The translations under genes and the position numbers were made by a program. The notes under the pieces were generated by a model. The model was not told where the DNA came from and did no database searches. It saw nothing but the letters and a program-made list of their open reading frames with translations. This document shows, piece after piece, positions 8,760 to 20,797 of a DNA stretch of 64,000 nt; the stretch's first letter is position 1, and each line of letters opens with the position of its first letter. Origin of the DNA: Portevinia maculata (Eukaryota > Arthropoda > Insecta > Diptera > Syrphidae); the NCBI GenBank assembly GCA_949715645.1, contig OX454527.1, positions 142,736,703 through 142,800,702 on the forward strand, in the 5' to 3' direction.

Positions 8760-11425
8760 TGTGGCAGCCACCCTGAATGTAGGGAAAGAAAAATGAATTA
8801 ATCCCCATATCGTGATGACATTGCTTCCAAACGGAGAGAATATGAACTGCAACAATGAAAACTAATATCCAAAGGGCACGTAAACAGCACCAAGTTGTAC
8901 TGGGAGGCCTAGTGGAGTATAAGCGTGTCGTGCACGATTTGTTTAAAACACGATGCAACGTCACGCTTACGTTTCAAAAGCCGCCCGGTTTAACACCCCG
9001 AGGAATAGAACTTCACGTTCAAGTGCGAGGACATTACCATGAGGCATGTATGTGCAATTGTGTCCACGGCGGGGATTGTCCAGTCCATGTAGCGGCCATT
9101 GCTAGAAAAAGGCTGCAAAAGAAAAAAGGCAAGGGAGCAGGATGGGAAAACACACTCACCCGCGGCCATGGGGAGAGGCGGTCGAGCCGTTGAGGATCAT
9201 ACTCTTAAGTCGTAGGCGTCGACCACCGACGATATGCCTAAATCCACGTATTTGAGTTGCCTTTCACGGAAAAATATAAAAATGTGTGCCGATATTAGTG
9301 TTGACGTCTGCGATATTTTATGATTTGTGCAGTTTGACGTTTGACAAAGCGGACGAGGTTCAGTGTCATCCGCACCATACTGGAAGGGATTGGAAAGCGA
9401 AGTACGATAGAAATCCTCCAGGGAGGCGGTTGCGAGATAGGCTGTGGCGGGGTTGCGGTCCTGGCTGCTGGGGTGCGCTAGTGTGGGTGGTAGTTTTAAA
9501 GATGACGATTGATGACAATCGTCATAATTAAAACAATAAAAAAATTAACGTAAGACAGGGACCGGCATAAGGGTGTAGCAAAAACCACAGAAATCGGACG
9601 AGAATACCGGACAGTCGAATGGTGGTGTGACGAACGACGTACAGTTTTGAATTTGTAGAGGTAACAGAACCCTAGAGATCACTTTAATTCAAACCATAGA
9701 CCGAAAAAGTCGGCACCTCCTCGATCTCCAAAGTGGCTGTTTTTTTTTTTAAAGACCTTACTACGTGAGGCAGTGACGTGTATATTTTTTTTTGTACTGG
9801 GTGAAAACAGGAAAATACAAAAAATAAAATAAAATATAAACGGTAGGTGCACCAAGACACCAATTCCAAAAGGAGACACCTGGATCCATTGGAAGACATA
9901 TTGAAGGGGTGAGTGACTAGGTAGTTTTTTTATGTGCGGATAAAGCTTAACGGCGCGTGTTTGTTAGGAACCGACACTGGACGGCCAGACTGCCTAGAGA
10001 GATGTGGCCGTCCTAGAGAAAAAAGGTAAAACCCTTCAAATTTGAAATCGTAATAGTACGAGAAGCCCAGACTTCAAGAAATCCAGAGCAGGCGAGATAC
10101 CACTTGAATACTAGTGCGCATGGAGCAGTTATAAATGGCCGTATCATAGTGAGATATCGTGTGAATAAATTCCAGCATATAGTAGAAATTATATCGCGTT
10201 ATTTAGTCATATTGAAACTTTAATGTGCTGCAGGCGCTTGCAGTACGACCCAAGGTCAAAGGGACACAAGGGCATGATCGACTCTAGGGTCGCAAATACC
10301 GGAGCAATTACCCGGATCATATAACGAACATATATTTATTTCGTAATTTAGTTCGGTTTGCACGTATTGTTAAGTAGTTTTAAGTTTGTGATAGTGTGTA
10401 TTAATTTATTTATTCAATTATTATATTTGATAAAATTGGCGTGATCGTAAGTTTGAAGTGTGATAACCGTTTTCCAATCAAAACCTGAAGGTTAATTTGT
10501 GGGATCCATAGTGGACAATTTTCGTTTACCCCCCTTCTCGTGTATCTGGTGTGTTCACTGCTTGTGGGATAACCCCTTACACCCCCTACAGAGAGCTCTT
10601 TTTAGGTTGGTAGGGATAACTGGTTAAATCGCGTGCGGGAGAATTTGTTTGGTGGCCCATTAAAGCCAAAAAAAATCTCGCTCATAGCAGCGGGGGAAAG
10701 CGGAAATTTGCTGTTTTTCTGGGTAAAAATAAAGATCTATTTCAAACGAAATAATAAGGAATCAATCCAAAAGCCACCTTGTGGAACAGTATTTGTTCGT
10801 TCGTTTCTTTTGTTCGGTGTTGGAAACGGGTTAATGTTTAATTTACTAGCGTTATATGTTAGGATAAAGCACGTTAGAAAAGTTGTGAAGTGAATAAAAG
10901 TATATTTTTGTAAATCACGCCAAATGGTGGATGATTTTTGTGTTTTTATTATCACGCTGAAAAGTGTGATGAAGTGCTAAGGCGTAAATTTTCAGGGGTG
11001 TTAGGGTTAGTTAAAGCCCGTTCGGAAACGATGACGTGATCTAGGAGCGGCATCCGCTTCGGCTTGGGGAATTCCGGATCAATGGCCGAGGGAATTCCAG
11101 GATGGGAGGGAACTGGCCAGCGCTGAATATCATCCTAAGCGCTCCTCAGAGTGGTGAACGTCCGTCCGCGGTCCGACAAAGTAAGTAGATGTCCTTTCCG
11201 GCATGATTTATGTTTTTGTGATTAAGGATGGTGGAAGTAGGAGGCAGAAACTGCGACAATCCGACGAGCGGAGCCGTGCAATAAGGACAAGCGTGCTGCG
11301 CTTGCTGATTCCATCATTCCTCCCTTTTCCTTAGACCCAGTCCATATCCTGACTTCCTTTCGAGCTCAAGTTTCCACGTCATTTCCCTTCACACCCCTCC
11401 TTATCCCAGTAGAGCCTTTATTACA
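8760..11425 (+). mobile_element. Solo long LTR or non-autonomous LTR element (H1), 2666 bp
   Basis: The insert begins TGTGGCAGCCACCC and ends TTTATTACA, with ACAT on both sides (8756-8759 and 11426-11429). TG...CA ends and a 4-bp duplication fit a Gypsy-type LTR. No internal LTR pair and no gag or pol was seen, so a solo LTR is the simplest reading. It would be unusually long; Ulysses-like elements have LTRs of about 2 kb. Short open frames occur, one (8855-9193) Cys-rich and unrecognised. A splice-donor-like AAAGTAAGTAG lies near 11178. Orientation is chosen from the TGT start. Confidence 0.65.
8855..9193 (+). other. Unrecognised Cys/His-containing open frame inside H1
   Basis: A 112-codon frame with an internal run CMCNCVHGGDCPVH and a basic end (RKRLQKKKGKG). 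I do not recognise it. It lies within the LTR-like insert, starts with ATG, and has no visible partner gene. It could be a chance frame in GC-richer DNA. Confidence 0.2.
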
Positions 11426-14400
11426 ACATCGACCGAAAACGACGATATTGAATTCTTATTCATAGAAGCTGTATGCGATTTCAACAAGTGTTTGGTGGGT
11501 GTGGTTTACAAACCACCGAATATTATCGATACTTGTACTGTAACTAGTCTTATCGAAAACATTGGATATAAAAACAATAATATCATAATCGCTGGCGACC
11601 TCAATATAAATCTGCTTGATGTAATTAATGCCAATGTTCGGAATTTTGTAGATGCATTAAAGTCCATGCACATCTCTTCCATAAACACCTCATGTCCTAC
11701 ACATTTTAGTGCAACCAATTCAACGCTATTGGATGTGTTTTTGGTTAATAGGAAGAGTTGTGTAAATTCTTACAATCAGTTGAGCGTGCCTGGGTTTTCT
11801 AAACATGATCTGATCGTATTATCCTACGATTTATATCTGGACATAGCAGAAAGTGAGAAAACAATATTTTTTCAAGATTTCAAAGGGATTGATCAAAATG
11901 CTTTGGTAAATGATGTACTCTCAACCAAATGGCAGAGTATTTATTACATGCCATCTGTTGATGAACAAGTACAATTTCTCACACTTTCGATAAATAATCT
12001 GTTTGAATCACACGTTCCTATAAAACATATTGTTATTAACAATAAAAAATGCGAGTGGTTCAACGATAAAATACAATTGCTATGTTTAAAAAGAGATGCT
12101 GCTTATAAAAGGTGGAAAAGATTTAGACTACCTGTCTTTCAGCTATATTTTAAAAAACTACGTAATTTGGTTAACTTAGAAATAAAAAAGTCGAAGTCGA
12201 AATTCTTTGCTAGAAAATTCAAACCTGGTCTTTCTACGAAAAAGATTTGGAATAACATGAAGAGCATTGGCATCAGCAAGCAAAAATCAACCAATCCCAT
12301 AGATTCTGATCTTAACGAATTGAATCAAAAGTTTGCAAGTGCCTCCATTATATCTGTGGCGCCTCGCGTAGAATTGCCTGCAATCAGTTTTAGGCACGGT
12401 ACCAGTTTCAGCTTTAATAGCGTAAATATGGGTGAGGTATGGAAAGCTGTTTCCGCAATCAAATCCGATGCGATTGGCTTGGATCTAATACACACTAAAT
12501 TTTTAAGAACTATTATCGCACATATATTACCGTATATTACTTATATCTATAATGGCATTCTTACTAAGTCAACCTACCCTACAAAGTGGAAAATTTCAAA
12601 AATAGTTCCACTCTTAAAAAGTGGTAATAGTAACATCAAAGAGTATCGGCCTATCGCAATCCTTCCATTTCTATCGAAGGTATTCGAAAAATTAATTAAC
12701 TGGCAAATCGTAAACTACCTGAATGAGCAAAAATTACTCACTGCTTGTCAATCAGGATTTAGAGCACACCACAGCTGTACAACTGCAGTATTGAATTTAG
12801 TAGAGGAATTGCGTGTAGAGATGGACAAAGAATGCGTCTCGTCGTTAGTGCTTTTGGATTTTTCGAAGGCATTTGACACAGTTCCCCAAAAGATACTTTT
12901 ATATAAGCTAAAGAACTATTTTAATTTTGAGTGGACGGCACTGAAATTGATAGAAAGCTATCTTACCTGTAGAACCCAGGCAGTCGCTGTTAATGAAAAT
13001 ATGTCCAGCTTTATAGCGACTAATGCAGGAGTTCCTCAGGGTTCTATCCTTGGACCATTGTTTTTCACAATGTTCAACAATGATCTACCACAAGTTTTTA
13101 AGCATTGCAAGATCCAAATGTATGCGGGCGATGTGCAAATTCATCTTAGCTATCCTTTAGGCCTAGTCGAAGATGCAACAGCGCGAATTAATGAGGTTTT
13201 AATAGCGGTATCCCAATGGTCAACATAAAACGGACTTAGGCTAAACTCAAAAAAGAGCCAAGCAATTGTTATATCCCTCACCGCTGTTGACACATCGTAC
13301 TTCCCAACAATTGAGGTAAATTGTGCTGCTTTGGATTACTGCAGATCTGTTAAAAATCTAGGGGTGATTTTGAATCAAACGCTTACTTGGAATGACCACA
13401 TAACACAAGCTGTAGGGAAGGTTTATGGTGGAGTTCGGGTTCTCTATCTCTCAGGGTCATGTCTTCCATTAAATATTAAGATGATGCTGATAAACTCACT
13501 TTTGATACCAATCCTGTTTTACGCGCAACCCGTTTTCTGCGACCTGGATAGCTCAAGTAAGCGAAAGTTCGAAGTTGCATTTAATAACATGGTGCGATTT
13601 GTTTATAGCCTACGAAGATATGGTCATGTCTCTGGATACACAAACAGTGTATTCAAAATGCGATTGCAAAGCTAACTTAACTATAAAATAATAATGTTTT
13701 TGTTCGACTTAAAGTTAAAAAAAAAGTCCCCAATACCTCTTTGAGAGACTCCAATTTGCTAATTCGTAGAGAAATAAAATTCTTATATTGCCAAGTTGTA
13801 AATTCAGATCAACTCAAAAACAATGTTTTGTATATTCTGTAAGGCTATGGAACTCACTTCCCCTCAGCGTTAAGGGATTGGACAGCAGGAGCGGTTTCGA
13901 GAAGGCGCTAATACGGCATTTGAATAGTTAAAAAGTGTAAATAACTATGCTTTCTTTAAACAATCATGATCTTTAACTTCAGAAGGGTTTTAGGGATTAG
14001 CTTAAAATTAAATTCATATATTTAATAATAATAATAAATTTAATCAATTGTAAATTATGTAATATAGTATTAACTTAAAAGACTATTAGTCTTACAATGC
14101 TACTTATGTGAATAAAATAAATTTAAATTGAAATTGAAATTTGCTTATATAATGAGAATAAAGAATTATAAAAAAAAAGTCAGCCAGATAGACCTTTTCA
14201 CCAAGCTATCTCTTTCCTTCGCGGGGTCAGTCACCTTGCCGTGTGTACCATCATTGCATTCGATGATACCGGTGCGAAGGCTTACGGCGCAGGTTCAACA
14301 GGCTATGCTGTCTAAGGGCCACCCATGACAGACAGGCTGCTGACAAGCGTCAACCAAGCACTGACCCGGACTCTACGTCCCCTCTCCTCTTTTTCTTTTC

Positions 14401-14618
14401 AAGGCGCAAGTTAAGTACGTGTACGTGCTACTATGTGACCTTCACAGAACAAAACGTCCTTCCCCTTTCCTCTCCTTTACCCCCTGGGCTGGACTAAGGT
14501 GTAATACGACCCGTGCCGAGATTCAACCTGGCTGGGGGCCCAGTCATCAAATAGCTCAGTCGCCCACGGAGTATCCGGATACCTGGCGCCCTCCGGATTA
14601 ACTAGCCTTATCTGCACA

Positions 14619-16169
14619 ATGCGGATCTCTGTGCAGATGGACCTCTTTTCTCCGCTACTCGTGGGATCTATCATGAACAAAAATAAAACAAAACAAACAA
14701 AAACAAAAAATTTTACGGCCGGTTCTCCTTCTATACCGGACGGTAGCACGGCGACCTTGCTGTCTACCGGCAAAGCTCACCTGGCACCAATTAGTGCTGG
14801 GACTGTGGATACACATGGTCCCTCCACTAGTGGTTGCGAGCTCAATAAATCCCTCTCCGACAGGGTGAAGACTGTAACTCATGGTCCCCCCTCTGCCGGC
14901 CCTAACAAGACAACAACGTCTGCTGTCAACGCTTCTAAGCTGTAGGACGGACTGTGGCTACTCATGGTCCTCCTGCAAAAGTTGGCAAAAGCGTTGACAA
15001 TAAAAAACTTGATGGTGATGGGACTGTGTATCATGGTCCCCTCCCTTCCAACACCAAGCGTCCCCGTATCAACAGATCCAAGGCTTCTTACAAGCAACGA
15101 CGCAATGGGTCCAGCAGATGTGTGGCACCATCGCGGAGAAGGATAGGACGCCTGCACAAATAGCCAAACTAGATTGGGCGCAGCAGATCCTTAAGTCCTG
15201 CGACCCGTCGATAAAACGCCAGAGGTCAGTGGAAGGAACCAGCTCGGTTCCCAAGAGGCAGAGAGTGCACAGCACCAGCATCTCTCCCACCATCACACCT
15301 CTCAGGTCTTTCAGCGACATCTTGAAAGACAAGATTGTGGTCGCAGTCATCGATCGCAACGACATTGACGGGTCCATCAACCAGGAGAAGTGGGATATGA
15401 TTAAGAGAGCGCTTTCGCGCTCCTTCTCCACCATCATAGGGAATCATCCCGGACCTCTTCCGCTTACGCATGAAGGCGGGTGGCATCAAGGTCACATCAA
15501 ACTGGTCGCGTGTGATGACCAAAGATCGGCCGATCTCTACAAGCTTGCAATAAGCAGGCTTGGAGAGGTGTGGCCTGGCGCAAAGCTTGAGGTTGTTGCG
15601 AGGGAAGACATCCCCTGCCGACCAAGATCTCGCATCTGGATCACTGCGGATCCATCCACCCCTGAGGGCATCCTGGAAGTCCTGCAATTGAGCAACCCTT
15701 CACTTCCGACCCACAACTGGAAGGTTGGTAAACTGGAAGAGCTGAAGGGCGATTACAGATGTGTCGTGGTTGTAATCAACCAAGAAACCTTGGCTCCTCT
15801 GGCCAAGAACGACTACATGATTAGATTCGCATGGGACGATTTCAAAATGCGGGTCTATAAAAAGGACGAAATGGATGCGGGTAAACTACCCCTCCTCCTC
15901 CTCCTCCCTCGGACTCTATGATCGCAGTCTCAGATCCTGGAGCTTCAATCTCCTTCCCCTCGCTGGAGGATGATGAACCCTCTTTACCCAAAAAATCACC
16001 ATCCACTTCCGACGTCCTGTCAGATATGGAGACTGATTCTCTAGACAAGGTTCTTCTGAGTGAAGACGAGCTTCTCAACTCATCCTCGGAATTGGAAGGC
16101 CGGAACAACACCGTGGTGGAAGTATCTCTGCCTGATTGTAGCAAAAATGCTGCAGTTAGTACAGATTAA
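14619..16169 (+). pseudogene. LINE D ORF1 (DUF4780-like gag-type protein), frame-shifted
   Basis: Three frames join to one protein: an N-terminal part (14619-14945 and 14954-15120), a central domain (15118-15895) and an acidic Ser-rich tail (15900-16169). The central part (IVVAVIDRNDIDGSINQEKW, then GGWHQGHIKLVACDD, IPCRPRSRIWI and LSNPSLPTHNW) resembles the DUF4780 domain of LOA elements. The N-terminus has four spaced copies of a TV-x-(T)HGP motif. The shift into the tail lies in a TCC microsatellite near 15889-15905. ORF1 proteins of this family bind the LINE RNA. The end overlaps the start of ORF2 by about 20 bp. Confidence 0.75.
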
Positions 16170-19100
16170 CCTCCAACACTCCATTAAGGCTTCGGCCGCA
16201 CTCATTCTTCGTCTAGCCAAAGGCGCAGAAGACATCGTCTTGATCCAAGAACCCTGGATTGTACACAACCAGATTCGAGGACTCAGGACTCCCGGATACT
16301 ACCCACTGTATGTGACTGATAAAGGTAAACCCAGATCGTGCATACTAGTGAAAAGTAACATTAATGCTTATTTACTCCCTAATTTCAGCGATCGAGATAT
16401 GACTGTGGTAAGACTGGAGACTGCAAGCAGATCATTCTGGTTGGCATCAGCTTTTCTCGCCCACGATCACGTGGGGCCTCTCCCTGGTGATAACCTAGAG
16501 AGGCTGGTCGTTGAATCAAGGAGGCAGAAAGCTGAACTCATAATCGGTTGTGATGCTAACGCTCATCACACCGTATGGGGCAGCTCAGATATTAACAACA
16601 GAGGTGAGTCACTTTTTGAATATCTTTTAAGTACTAACCTCATTGTCTGTAACCTAGGTAATGAACCCACATTCATTACCAAAAACCGACAAGAAGTCCT
16701 TGATATTACTCTTGTCTCCGATACCATCAACGACATGATAACGGGTTGGAAAGTATCGGCTGATCATTCGTTCTCTGATCATAGATATCTTTTATTCAAC
16801 CTTAACGTTGATCCTCCATGCCAACCTTCCTTCCGCAATCCTCGGAAAACCAACTGGCCATTATACAGAGAAACTCTATACAAACGTGTTAACTCTGAAC
16901 TCTTAAGTCCCCCCTGTAACTCCAACGAGCTCGACAATAAAGTCGATGAGCTTACTCTGGCCTTTAACGAGGCAATGTCTGCATCGTGTCCCCTCGTACA
17001 ACCTGGGGGGAAAAAGAAGCCTCAGTGGTGGTCCACTGAGCTGGGACCACTTAGAAAGGAGTGCAGAAGACTCTTCAATCTTGCTAAAACCTCAAAAGCT
17101 ATAAACGATTGGGACTCCTACAAGGAATCCCTCAAATTATACAAAAAAGAATTAAGGAAAGCCAAAAGAACGTCATGGAGACTCTTCTGTGGAAAAATAG
17201 AAGAATCCTCTGAGGCATCTAGGCTAAGAAAAATCCTTGCTTCAAATCCTACTATACCTAGCTGCCTTAAGAAGGCAGACGGCTCTTGGACGACATCTAG
17301 CGAAGAATCGCTCAATCTGCTACTTGATACTCACTTTCCAGGTAGCTCCAATATTACCGGCAATTATAGCCTTAACAGGTCACATGCACAGGTAACTTAC
17401 CCTCACGGTCTGATAACTAGGGACAAGCTGACTTGGGCGCTACAAAGCTTCAAACCCTTCAAGTCTGCAGGATCAGACGGCATAATACCTGCCGAACTAC
17501 AAATGTCAGCGGATTTCATCCTGCCTGTGCTGGAGATGATCATAATAAGCTGTCTAAATCTGGTACATATCCCCCGGGCTTGGAGAGAAGTAAAAGTGTT
17601 TTTTATACCCAAGGCTGGTAAATATTCCCATGTCAGTCCAAAGAACCTCAGACCTATTAGTCTATCTTCATTCCTCCTCAAAACGCTGGAGCAATTGATT
17701 GATATCCACCTCCGTATGCACATAAACCCGCAATTGCTGTCTACAGCTCAGCATGCGTACTGTAAGGGAAAGTCGGTGGAAACCGCTCTTCATTCCTTAG
17801 TACGCACAATCGAATACTCCCTCCATCACAAGGAGTATACCATGGTTGCTTTCCTTGACATAGAAGGCGCCTTTAACAACGTTAACACATCTGCAATCGC
17901 AAACGCACTGGCAGAACTGAATGTGGATATCTCGCTTGGTGAATTGATCAATCTACTGCTAAATAGTCGGATTATCAATTCAAAACTGGGCGTAACATCT
18001 GCTAGGAGGTCTGTCAGTCGAGGGACGCCGCAAGGCGGTGTTCTTTCTCCCCATCTCTGGAACTTGGTGGTGAACAAACTACTGATAAACCTAGAAGGGG
18101 AGGGCTGCAGAGTGATTGCCTATGCGGATGATGTTGCTCTGGGAAACACCTCAACACCATAAAGGAACTCCTGCAAAACGCTTTTAACAAGCTAACGAGA
18201 TGGGCTAATCGGTGTGGACTGGGCGTTAACTCCCACAAAACCGAGCTTGTCCTCTTTTCCAGGAAATATAAAATCCCATATATTGACCCTCCCTCTATTA
18301 GCGGTACAAGCTTCTCTGATGAAGCAAAATTTTTGGGTCTAATCTTCGATAAGAAGTTAAGCTGGAAACCCAATATACAAGAAAGAGTCAAGAAAGCTAC
18401 AGTAGCACTTTTCTCTTGTAAAAAAGCCATTGGCAACAAGTGGGGTATACAACCCCGCATTACGCACTGGCTATATACATCGGTGGTAAGACCAATTCTT
18501 ACTTACGGGGTGGTTGTCTGCTCTAGAAAAAGCTATAAACCGCGACAAGCTGGGCAAAGTCCAGCGTTGAGCGTGTCTATGCATTAGCGGAGCACTCCGA
18601 ACTACCCCCTCCGCTGCTCTGGACATTCTGCTACACCTGATACCCCTTGATATATTTAGCATGCAAACAGCGGCATTTTCCGTTGTCCGCGTAAAAGCTA
18701 CCTCGCAGTGGACCAATAACAATATTGGCCACTCCATTATTCTAGACTACTTTAAGTCTCTACCCAGAAACATAGACTACACCATACCCCGTTTGCAGTT
18801 CGGAAAAAACTTTCAAATCACCATTCCTTCCAGATCATTCTGGTATGATGATGCATTTGCGAATGATAAATCGATCCACTTTTACACCGATGGATCAAAA
18901 ACTAGCGATGGGGTAGGTGGTGGAGTCTTCTCAGAAAAGCTAAATCTTAGCCTCTCTTTCCGTCTTCCTGATTACTGTGGCGTGTTCCAGGCGGAAATTT
19001 TGGCGATAAAAGAAGCCCTGACGTGGCTGAAGAGGAATGTGATATCCTCAAAGGATATCCGTATCTTCTCGGATAGTCAGGCCGCGATTAAGTCCCTGGA

Positions 19101-19704
19101 CTCAGTCTCTTCAAATTCCATCATAGCCCAAGACTGCCGATCATCTCTTTCGGAGATGGCAGAGCAGTTCAATATTCACCTCTGTTGGGTGCCGCGGCAT
19201 AGGGACATTCCAGGTAACTGTAGGGCAGATGATCTCGCCAAAAAAGGAACCACATTACCTCCTTTACCTGATAAAGGTTCCCTAGGTATACCAATCGCTA
19301 CTTGTAAACTCTTGTTTAAGCTATCCGCAATCGAGAGAACAAACCTTAGGTGGACGAGTAGCAATACATGTCTAGCGACTAAGCGGATGTGGCCAAAGCT
19401 GGATCTGCGACGCTCTAAGTGTCTAATCTCATTAAACCGACTGCATATTAGCTCCACTATAGGTGTTATCACAGGTCACTGCTTAATAGGCAGGCACGCA
19501 TCCAGACTCGGTGTGTGCTCAAATGACTTCTGCAGAAGCTGCATGGACGAGGAGGAGGAGGAGACTGTACTTCACCTTCTCTGCACGTGTCCTGCGCTCT
19601 CCCATAGAAGAAATCTCCATCTAGGGGACTTCTTATTCAATGACACAAGCGACAGAAGTCTCTCGCGCTTCATAAGAAGCTCCTACTGGTTCAACGAGCA
19701 GTGA
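16147..19704 (+). pseudogene. LINE D ORF2: endonuclease, RT, RNase H, Cys-His knuckle; two frameshifts
   Basis: I choose the ATG at 16147 (LQLVQINLQHS), just past the ORF1 stop region. Endonuclease motifs: VLIQEPWI, IIGCDANAHHTVWGS and SDHRYLLF. RT motifs: SAGSDGIIPAEL, LRPISLSSFLLKTLE, AFLDIEGAFNNV, RGTPQGGVLSP and an intact YADD. A 1-base shift after YADDVALG (about 18145) ends the long frame at 18162. The next segment (LGLIFDKKLSW) is followed by a second shift near 18530-18590. RNase H (within 18661-19704) has FYTDGSK, FQAEILA, FSDSQAA and a later Asp in NCRADDLA. The knuckle CRSC...HLLCTCPAL closes the protein. Structure and order match LOA-clade LINEs. Confidence 0.88.
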
Positions 19705-19761
19705 GGGTAATCCCCAGATCTGTGTGGTACCACAATGGACCTATCATTGGTCTAAGTGTGT

Positions 19762-19800
19762 TGGCTTTGGCTGACAGCCACGTCTACCTAACCTAACCTA
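19762..19800 (+). repeat. CCTAA-type 3' tail of LINE D
   Basis: Ends CTACCTAACCTAACCTA immediately before the right target duplication. This is the simple-repeat 3' terminus of the LINE and not a telomere. Confidence 0.75.
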
Positions 19801-20797
19801 AGCTATCTCTTTCTGAAGTGCCGCATCCCTTTCTTAAACGTCAAACGTCAAAAGCAAATTGAATGAAAACAATGTCAGTGTCAAAAGAGCAAAAAAAAAA
19901 CAAAAAAACAGCTGAATGAAATGAATAATCATTCTGATTGTTTATAAAGTGTATATTTAAGTGAAAACAGAAGCAATTGAAGATTAAAAACTACCAGCTT
20001 ATATAGAAAAAACGTGAGAAAGTAAGTTAAAGTAAAAAGTTGCTTCGAAACAGAAATATTTTTTTGCCACAAGGCGATTGTCACGGTTTCACTCTTATTT
20101 TTTGTACAGAATCTTAATGTATTGTTATCTTTTGAGTATTCCAAAATAGTGTTTGGATACTCCTTTTTAGTTCTGGAAATTTGTTTTTGTTATAATTCAC
20201 TTTAATATAAAATTATTACGAGATATTCGCAACGAAAAAATTTTTTGCAACAACTACGCGATTCTCACTTTTTCACTTTTATTTTTTGAACACAATCACA
20301 TTATAATTTTAACTTTTTAACAAAACGTGGTTTGGATACTACTTCTTAGTTCCGTAACTTTTTTTTGTTAAAATTGGCTTTGTTATAAACGTTTAGTAAC
20401 TATTCGCTAAGAACTTATTTCCCGCCATGCAAATTCGCCATTGTTTTCATTCATTTCATTCAGCTGTTTGTTTGTTTTTTTTTTCTCTCTTTTGACACTG
20501 ACATTGTCGTTTTTTTCTCTCTTTTGACACTGACATTGTCGTGACAAGGTCTATTGGCGAATGGAGGCTAACCCCTGGCGGCAGATTTTCGCATCGGTAG
20601 GTTGCTATAGATTTTGACAGCTCGTATGTATTTCTATAAAAAACCAGGAAGTTTTTGTTAGAATTTGTAAACTTTATTCAAAGAATACACTATATATAAG
20701 AAAAAACTGATTTTATAACACAAAAATAATATCTCAAAAGTGAGTGCGATAAGTGTTGATATAACAGTGAATACTAAGTTTTTTATTTTTGTAGGAA

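Larger units (their letters stand above)
8411..13931 (+). pseudogene. LINE B ORF2: endonuclease and reverse transcriptase, interrupted
   Basis: Part 1 (8411-8755) has the start of an APE-type endonuclease: CHINAQSL, VSETWL and RRGGGVAIFVKE. Part 2 (from 11430) continues it with VGVVYKPPN, AGDLNINLLD and SKHDLIVLS, and then the RT: PIAILPFLSKVFEKL, QSGFRAHHSC, LLDFSKAFDTV and GVPQGSILGPL. The catalytic YADD box reads YAGD (about 13120-13135), so one essential Asp is lost. A TAA at about 13226-13228 ends the long frame. The downstream part resumes at 13331-13675 (NLGVILNQTLTWNDH), and the last segment with VRLWNSLPLSV ends near 13931. In the live family this enzyme nicks DNA and reverse-transcribes LINE RNA. 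Confidence 0.85.
7745..14150 (+). mobile_element. CR1/Jockey-like LINE (B), 5'-truncated, split by an LTR-like insertion
   Basis: Parts in order: ORF1 C-terminal half (7757-8110), ORF2 endonuclease start (8411-8755), a 2.67-kb insertion (8760-11425), the rest of ORF2 (11430-13931) and a 3' tail of short TTGAAATT-type repeats near 14125-14150. The ORF1 end is homologous to that of the second LINE of this type at 26403-30930. Removing the insertion and one ACAT restores the endonuclease reading frame. Stops in the RT C-terminal part and a changed catalytic motif show that it is dead. Confidence 0.85.
14217..19799 (+). mobile_element. LOA-clade LINE (D), nearly full length
   Basis: The element is flanked by the 14-bp duplication AAGCTATCTCTTTC (14203-14216 and 19800-19813). 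It is about 5.6 kb and holds a 5' leader, ORF1 (about 14619-16169), ORF2 with endonuclease, RT, RNase H and knuckle (16147-19704), and a 3' end of CCTAA repeats. It inserted into the inverted-repeat element E. A few frame errors are present, so it is probably inactive but not old. Confidence 0.9.
14188..20554. mobile_element. Small inverted-repeat element (E) hosting LINE D
   Basis: Without the LINE inside it, the element is about 770 bp. The left end (ATAGACCTTTTCACC at 14188) matches the inverted right end (ATAGACCTTGTCACG, ending at 20554). Longer inverted arms at 19862-19926 and 20441-20510 share AACAGCTGAATGAAATGA and GTCAGTGTCAAAAGAG. The centre holds two diverged tandem copies of about 160 bp (about 20058-20215 and 20235-20390). 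No coding sequence. It looks like a MITE or foldback element; no flanking target duplication was identified, and the right end abuts the next transposon. Confidence 0.55.

Noticed and set aside
19787..19800. CCTAA repeats as telomere sequence
   Set aside because: Only three units, placed exactly at the LINE D 3' end before its target duplication.
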